Below, piece by piece: positions 6,346 to 10,248 of a stretch of 10,248 nt of DNA. Every line of letters starts with the position of its first letter. Position 1 is the first letter of the stretch. Position numbers and translations under genes: made by a program. Under the pieces are notes generated by a model that saw only the letters and a program-made list of their open reading frames with translations, did no database searches and was not told the DNA's origin. The DNA lies in contig DKIT01000183.1 in NCBI GenBank assembly GCA_002454415.1, positions 8,832-19,079 of the forward strand, read 5' to 3'. The stretch comes from Sphingobacterium sp. UBA6711. GTDB lineage: Bacteria; Bacteroidota; Bacteroidia; Sphingobacteriales; Sphingobacteriaceae.

Positions 6346-7230
6346 ATGGAGAAAAAAGATGCTAAAGTGCTCATAATTGGAGCTTCTGGGCGAGTGGGAT
6401 CTCACGTTGTTAAAGAACTGCAAAAAAATAGTGAGGGTTTGAGCGTCAGGCTTTCAACTACGAAGGACGATTTGTTGGAAAAATGGCAAACTGACGGTAA
6501 TGAGGCAGTAATACTTGATCTCGATAGGCCTGAAACTTTCTCAGCGGCATTAAGCGAAGTTGACAGGGTATTTTTATTGACAGGTTATACATCAGATATG
6601 CTTCGTCAAAGTAAAATGCTTGTAGATGCTGCTAAAGATGCAGGAGTAAGTCATATTGTGCACTTGGGAGTCTTCACTTCCCGCCGAGATCGGATACCAC
6701 ATTTTATCTGGCATGATCTTGTAGAGACTTATATTGAAGCGAGTGGGCTATCTTGGACACACATTCATCCTAATGTTATTTCTGACTCTCTTTTTGTACA
6801 AAATCCACCACTCAAAGAGACAAATTCGTTTGGAGTATCGTGGGGCGAGGCAAAACAAGGTTGGGTATTCGCTTCTGATATTGCTGAAGTTGCGGCAGCT
6901 GTCCTGCGCGAAGGACCTCAGAAACATGGAGGAGCAAACTATTTCTTAAGTACAGAGGTGCTAACTGGGCCAGAAGTAGCAAATATTTTGTCTGAAGCTA
7001 CTGGAAAAGATATAACATGTAATGTGCAAGGCCCGGAAAATTTAAAGGCTTACATTGAGCACATCCCATCTGTACCGGAGAAGGCTTACATGGAAAGTGC
7101 ACTCATTACCATGGAGCTGGCAAAAGCCGGTCAAATGGAAGCTCAGACAATCGTTAAAGATGATGTAATGACGGTATTGGGGCGGCCTGGGCTTACAATG
7201 GAACAGTGGGCAAAACAAAATCTGATCTGA
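6346..7230 (+). CDS. NmrA-like NAD(P)-binding oxidoreductase (atypical SDR)
   Basis: A 294-aa cytoplasmic Rossmann-fold protein. The nucleotide-binding loop GASGRVG (12-18) follows the first strand KVLIIGAS, as in NmrA/HSCARG and in quinone or azo reductases such as QOR2. The usual next parts are visible: an acidic strand end (AVILDLDRPE), DRVFLLTGYT, VDAAKDAGVSHIVHLGVF, the helix with HDLVETYIEASGLSWTHIHP, and SDIAEVAAAVL. The Tyr-x3-Lys catalytic pair of classical SDRs is absent, as expected for this group. The partner HxlR regulator suggests induction by a reactive compound such as a quinone; the substrate is unknown. ATG 6346 is preferred because it gives the normal family N-terminus (MEKKDAKVLIIG); the in-frame ATG at 6304 would add 14 residues, mostly hydrophobic and uncharacteristic. 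A terminator follows at 7275. Confidence 0.88.
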   Translation: MEKKDAKVLIIGASGRVGSHVVKELQKNSEGLSVRLSTTKDDLLEKWQTDGNEAVILDLDRPETFSAALSEVDRVFLLTGYTSDMLRQSKMLVDAAKDAGVSHIVHLGVFTSRRDRIPHFIWHDLVETYIEASGLSWTHIHPNVISDSLFVQNPPLKETNSFGVSWGEAKQGWVFASDIAEVAAAVLREGPQKHGGANYFLSTEVLTGPEVANILSEATGKDITCNVQGPENLKAYIEHIPSVPEKAYMESALITMELAKAGQMEAQTIVKDDVMTVLGRPGLTMEQWAKQNLI

Positions 7231-7274
7231 CTTTAGTATTGATCAACTGAAATTGAATTTTTTATAAGAAGACA

Positions 7275-7307
7275 AAAGGGTTGAGTTTTGCTCGACCTCT
7301 TTGTTTT
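7275..7307 (+). terminator. Intrinsic terminator after the NmrA-like gene
   Basis: The 5' arm 7275-7285 and 3' arm 7291-7302 form an eight-pair stem with two G-U pairs, one bulge and three further A-U pairs around the loop TTTTG; GTTTT follows. The G-U pairs favour the plus strand. It separates the oxidoreductase from the sigma-factor gene. Confidence 0.72.
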
Positions 7308-7381
7308 CAAACTAATATCGATCGCTATTCATAAAATCATCGCTTTTTGCAATATTTGTTTAAATTTACCGGTATAAACAA

Positions 7382-7978
7382 ATGACAGAAAACGATAAAA
7401 TTGTTGAAAGAGAGCTCCTATTAGCATTGCAGCAGGGTAGTCGTCAAGCTTTTGAACAGATTTATCATATGTATGCATTAAGATTAACGGCTAAGCTAAT
7501 TCAGCTTGTAAAGTCAGAAGAAATCGCCCAGGATTTACTGCAGGACATATTTATAAAAATATGGGAGATGAGATCGGAAATTCAGATAGATCGCTCCTTT
7601 AGTGCATTTTTATACACCATCGCGACTAACTTATCCTATAATTCTTTCAGGTCTGCTATTAGAGAGCAGAATCGTTTATCAAAATTGAATAATAAAGATA
7701 GCTATTCCCACATAGAAGAGGACTTAGAGTTTAACGAAACCCACCACTTATTTGAAGAAGCTTTACAACAGTTAACAGCTAGACAGCGAGAAGTTTATAC
7801 GATGCATAAACTTGATGGTAAGAGTTATAAAGAAATCAGCGAATCATTGCAAATAAGTCATTCTGCAATCAATCAACATATTCAGGCAGCTAATAAACTT
7901 ATAAAATCCTTTATGAAATCACACCTACCAAGTGTTTTGTTTGTTATAATTCCTTCTTTATTTGATAAATACATGTAG
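7382..7978 (+). CDS. ECF RNA polymerase sigma factor, Bacteroidota SusC/FecR-linked type
   Basis: A 198-aa sigma factor that directs RNA polymerase to a small set of promoters, here presumably those of the SusC locus downstream. Region 2 spans about 22-90 (FEQIYHMYALRL, AQDLLQDIFIKIWE, SFSAFLYTIATNLSYNSFR), matching -10 recognition and core binding. Region 4 spans about 122-178 with ALQQLTARQREVY and the helix-turn-helix YKEISESLQISHSAINQHI (149-167) for -35 contact. A hydrophobic tail (SVLFVIIPSLF, 184-194) is typical of Bacteroidota members of this family. The following gene encodes a FecR anti-sigma factor and the next a transporter with a signalling domain, so its activity is probably controlled by ligand sensing at the outer membrane. 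The ATG at 7382 is the first in frame, and the protein length is normal. Confidence 0.94.
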   Translation: MTENDKIVERELLLALQQGSRQAFEQIYHMYALRLTAKLIQLVKSEEIAQDLLQDIFIKIWEMRSEIQIDRSFSAFLYTIATNLSYNSFRSAIREQNRLSKLNNKDSYSHIEEDLEFNETHHLFEEALQQLTARQREVYTMHKLDGKSYKEISESLQISHSAINQHIQAANKLIKSFMKSHLPSVLFVIIPSLFDKYM

Positions 7979-8010
7979 AAAGTCTCCTATTTCTACTTTT
8001 CTATTTTTTT
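7975..8010 (+). terminator. Weak terminator-like hairpin after the sigma-factor gene
   Basis: GTAGAAA (7975-7981) pairs with TTTCTAC (7990-7996) around an eight-base loop, followed by TTTTCTA and seven T residues. The stem is short and AT-rich and includes the sigma stop codon, so it would be leaky. It could lower fecR transcription relative to the sigma gene. Confidence 0.38.
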
Positions 8011-8083
8011 TACTTTGTGGACTGTTACTTTTTGTTTTCTTGGTGTATATATTATAAAATGGTGATTTTTTATATTCTATACT

Positions 8084-9298
8084 ATGAAATCAGAAAGACC
8101 TTCATTAAAGATACTTTTTCAAAAATACCTTGATGGCAAAGCTACTTCTCTAGAGTTGGAAGATTTTTTTTCTCAAATAGATCTGTTGGATGAAGCTGCA
8201 ACAAAAGAAGATTTGTTGTTGTCTCATTTTAGTAAAGAGGAAACTGACATTCCCGAATGGTTGGTCGACAGGTCAACCCCAATTGTAGATGCTGCATGGG
8301 TCAATATTAATAGATATCAAGCATCCATTTTACAAGATAGTGAGGCTTCAAAATTTAGAATCTATGCTTATATAGCAGCAGCTTGTTTGATACTTTGCTT
8401 GCTTTTTCTTGGGCTATATCAGCAAAATAAAATAAATTTTAGTAAGGGCTCAAAGTATGCTCATAATGAAAGTTTGCTTCCTAATACAAATGGAGCAAAA
8501 TTGCTTTTGGAGAATGGACAAATATTTGAACTCAATAGTAAGGATAGTGGAATTGTAATTAATCAACATGGGATAGCTTACGAAAACGGCTCCATGATCA
8601 CAAAATCAAATAAGGTCGAACTAGTTACGTTATCTACACCTGCCGCTGGGAAATATAAAGTGACACTTCCTGACGGCAGTAAGGTGTGGTTAAATGCGGA
8701 TAGCAAATTAATATATCCTACAAAATTTACCGATAGTGAACGGCGAGTTGAACTCAGGGGCGAAGCATATTTCGAAATAAAGAAATTGTACTCGAAAAAT
8801 AATTTAAAATCTAACCAAATGAGAGTTCCTTTTATCGTAAAAGGTCCTGACCTTGATATCGAAGTATTGGGAACGAAATTTAATGTGAGGGCCTATGAGA
8901 CTGACCTTGAAAAAAAAGCGACCTTGCTTGAAGGTAAAATCAGACTAAAATCTTTTAATAAGGGAAAGAACGAGGACAAAATTTTAAATCCTGGTGAGCA
9001 GGCTATCATCAGGGCGGGCAATTTGGCCGTAACCTCTGCAATAGATGTTCGTCAGCAAACGGCTTGGAAGGACGGAATAATTTTGCTTGACCAACAAACA
9101 ATTGATCAGGTATTGAAACAGATTGAAAGAAGCTACGATGTTGTGTTCGTGTTTGAATATAAAATTAGTCTCCCTACAAAGACCTTGTCAGGCGAACTAC
9201 AACCAAACTTATCGCTTTTGAGTCTATTAAAAGCCTTAGAAAAACAATCCGGGCTGACATTCGAAATAAAAGGAAGGAGGATTATGGTGCATAAATAG
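8084..9298 (+). CDS. FecR-family anti-sigma factor
   Basis: A 404-aa single-pass inner-membrane regulator that holds the neighbouring ECF sigma factor inactive and receives a signal from the outer-membrane transporter. The N-terminal cytoplasmic part (1-90) begins with the usual FQKYLDGKATSLELEDFF. The membrane helix is about 93-112 (YAYIAAACLILCLLFLGLY). The periplasmic FecR domain (about 184-290) shows STPAAGKYKVTLPDGSKVWL, then LNADSKLIYP, GEAYFEI, VLGTKFNVRAY and LLEGKI. The C-terminal DUF4974-like domain (about 334-402) has ILLDQQTIDQVLKQIERSYD and LLSLLKALEKQSGLTFEI; it is related to STN domains and is the expected contact for the transporter STN. It lies 105 bases after the sigma gene and 117 before susC, all on the same strand. 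No terminator suited to the plus strand follows, so read-through into susC is possible. Confidence 0.94.
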   Translation: MKSERPSLKILFQKYLDGKATSLELEDFFSQIDLLDEAATKEDLLLSHFSKEETDIPEWLVDRSTPIVDAAWVNINRYQASILQDSEASKFRIYAYIAAACLILCLLFLGLYQQNKINFSKGSKYAHNESLLPNTNGAKLLLENGQIFELNSKDSGIVINQHGIAYENGSMITKSNKVELVTLSTPAAGKYKVTLPDGSKVWLNADSKLIYPTKFTDSERRVELRGEAYFEIKKLYSKNNLKSNQMRVPFIVKGPDLDIEVLGTKFNVRAYETDLEKKATLLEGKIRLKSFNKGKNEDKILNPGEQAIIRAGNLAVTSAIDVRQQTAWKDGIILLDQQTIDQVLKQIERSYDVVFVFEYKISLPTKTLSGELQPNLSLLSLLKALEKQSGLTFEIKGRRIMVHK

Positions 9299-9313
9299 TC
9301 CGCGTTTCTCTTG

Positions 9314-9351
9314 ATAAAAACAGACCGCACGTGCTACCAACACGTACGGCC
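9314..9351 (-). terminator. Minus-strand intrinsic terminator in the fecR-susC gap
   Basis: On the minus strand bases 9351-9341 pair with 9333-9323 to give an 11-bp stem without mismatch (nine Watson-Crick pairs and two G-U), loop TTGGTAG, followed by TG and TTTTT (9320-9316). On the plus strand the two G-U pairs become A-C mismatches and no T run follows, so the element is oriented leftwards although no minus-strand protein gene lies to its right. Confidence 0.68.
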
Positions 9352-9404
9352 ACTGTCAGGAAATAATCTAACTCGAAAATTAACTCTTTAATTAATAACC
9401 TAAC
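9315..9404 (-). ncRNA. Predicted cis-antisense small RNA against the susC leader
   Basis: This is inferred from a minus-strand promoter match (9438-9409) and a minus-strand terminator (9351-9314), which bound a transcript of about 90 nt starting near 9404. It has no open frame of note. It would be fully complementary to the leader upstream of the susC start codon at 9416. In Bacteroides fragilis the antisense RNA DonS and relatives lie in the same place, opposite the susC leader of sigma/anti-sigma-controlled loci, and repress the locus. Transcription itself is not shown by sequence; the exact 5' end is an estimate. Confidence 0.5.
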
Positions 9405-9408
9405 GTTA

Positions 9409-9438
9409 CAAATGTATGAATTTTAATACTCTTGTCAA
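9409..9438 (-). promoter_or_regulatory. Bacteroidota-type promoter on the minus strand
   Basis: The minus strand reads TTG (9438-9436), 19 bases, then TACATTTG (9416-9409). This matches the Bacteroidota housekeeping consensus TTG-N19-TAnnTTTG at every defined position with the preferred spacing. It overlaps the susC start codon and points back towards fecR. Confidence 0.55.
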
Positions 9439-10248
9439 TCGAGCAGTATTTCTATTGTTTAGAATACGATCTCATGACAGAAAAGGGCCATTTCAATTTG
9501 GCGTAATTATGAAATTAATTATTTTTTTTACCATAGCAGCATCACTTCAGGCTACTGCCGGTGCTTTAGCTCAACGTATCACTATTTCGGTTAAGAATGA
9601 GTCGCTCAAAGGCGTATTAAAAGAAATACGTAAACAAAGTGGATATTCATTTATTTATAGTGACCTCGATATGAAGGGGGCCAAAGCCGTGACATTGGAC
9701 ATTGTAAATAAAGAAATTGCGCAGGTATTACCTGTACTATTCAATAATCAATCACTGACATATTCCATTGACGGTAAATTTATAAACATCTCATCTTCTC
9801 CGGTGAAATCAACAGTTAATTCTTCTGTAATAGCGAAGGAAAGCCTAATGCAGGGGGCCATTACTGGCTATATTTTTGACCAAGCGAACAATCCTTTAGC
9901 GGGCGCTTCTGTTCAGATAAGGGGGACTCAGTACGCAACAAAAACAGATACAAAAGGCCATTTCTTTTTTTCGATAAGGCCAGATAATTCGATGTTGATA
10001 ATAAGCTTTTTGGGGTATAAGCCTATAGAAATTTCTACGGATCAGGATCTTTCTCACATTCAAATGTCCTCTTTGACAAATAATTTGGAAGAGGTAAATG
10101 TTGTATTTTCGACAGGTTACCAAAGTATAGCGAAAGAACGTAGTGCTGGATCTTTTGCAAAGCCCAGTAAGGAGCAGCTTGTGAATCGTTCTAACAGCCT
10201 GAATCTAATTCAGAATTTAGACGGTTTGGTCCCTGGACTCACAGTAAA
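9416..10248 (+). CDS. SusC/RagA-type TonB-linked outer membrane transporter with STN domain (3' truncated)
   Basis: The first 277 codons of a transporter usually about 1,000-1,150 aa long, open to the end of the window. A 32-residue extension precedes the signal peptide (about 33-53, MKLIIFFTIAASLQATAGALAQ split by cleavage after LAQ), a layout common in Sphingobacteriaceae. The STN domain (about 54-125) runs from ITISVKNESLKGVLKEI through QSGYSFIYSDLDM to LTYSIDGKFINIS. A carboxypeptidase-regulatory-like domain (about 147-220) starts with ITGYIFDQANNPLAGASVQ. The TonB-box region is EEVNVVFSTGY (225-235) and the plug begins at about 238. The STN domain identifies a signalling transporter that should act through the FecR protein encoded just upstream. 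ATG 9416 is chosen because the extension is family-like; ATG 9509 (residue 32) is an alternative. A SusD partner is expected downstream. Confidence 0.92.
   Translation, partial: MNFNTLVNRAVFLLFRIRSHDRKGPFQFGVIMKLIIFFTIAASLQATAGALAQRITISVKNESLKGVLKEIRKQSGYSFIYSDLDMKGAKAVTLDIVNKEIAQVLPVLFNNQSLTYSIDGKFINISSSPVKSTVNSSVIAKESLMQGAITGYIFDQANNPLAGASVQIRGTQYATKTDTKGHFFFSIRPDNSMLIISFLGYKPIEISTDQDLSHIQMSSLTNNLEEVNVVFSTGYQSIAKERSAGSFAKPSKEQLVNRSNSLNLIQNLDGLVPGLTV

Noticed and set aside
9323..9351. The fecR-susC hairpin as a plus-strand terminator for fecR
   Set aside because: On the plus strand it has two A-C mismatches and is followed by CACTGTCAGG rather than a T run; the minus strand fits far better.
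1..10248. tRNA, rRNA, CRISPR array, prophage or defence genes
   Set aside because: No cloverleaf-like sequence, regularly spaced repeats, cas or phage genes were recognised; the window is a transport, glycan and regulation region.

Overview
The window looks like chromosomal DNA of a Bacteroidota bacterium, most likely a Sphingobacteriaceae member close to Sphingobacterium or Pedobacter. This rests on the ECF sigma / FecR-type anti-sigma / STN-SusC gene order, a FecR protein ending in a DUF4974-like domain, a secreted GH2 enzyme with a DUF4982-like module, and weak Shine-Dalgarno signals. The genus is an inference; no rRNA or tRNA gene is present.

Left part (1-2430): the end of a plus-strand siderophore ABC importer operon laid out like Bacillus yclNOPQ. 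It holds a 5'-truncated permease, an ATPase and a lipoprotein binding protein, closed by a strong intrinsic terminator. The ATPase frame carries one in-frame amber codon (937-939) and otherwise looks intact. Facing it on the minus strand (2428-2541) are about 37 codons that read like the extreme C-terminus of a TonB-dependent receptor whose body is gone. The siderophore system therefore appears damaged in two places.

Middle (2542-7307): GC content drops visibly here. An AT-rich gap of about 260 bases with several inverted repeats precedes a secreted GH2 beta-galactosidase-type enzyme (801 aa). Next come a small PaaI-type hotdog thioesterase, then an HxlR-family regulator (minus strand) divergent from an NmrA-like NAD(P)-binding oxidoreductase (plus strand) that ends in an intrinsic terminator. 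The HxlR/oxidoreductase pair is the usual layout for a regulator and its target; a candidate operator lies between them.

Right part (7382-10248): an ECF sigma factor, a FecR-like membrane anti-sigma factor and the first 277 codons of a SusC/RagA-type outer membrane transporter with an N-terminal STN signalling domain. Together they make a trans-envelope signalling unit: the transporter senses its ligand, contacts FecR in the periplasm, and the sigma factor is released to activate the locus, which is probably a polysaccharide utilization locus continuing to the right.

The most interesting signal is in the 117-base gap between fecR and susC. On the minus strand a TTG-N19-TACATTTG match to the Bacteroidota promoter consensus is followed about 90 bases later by an 11-bp hairpin and a U tract. 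The hairpin pairs completely only in the minus-strand RNA, through G-U pairs. This predicts a cis-antisense small RNA against the susC leader, similar in placement to DonS of Bacteroides fragilis.
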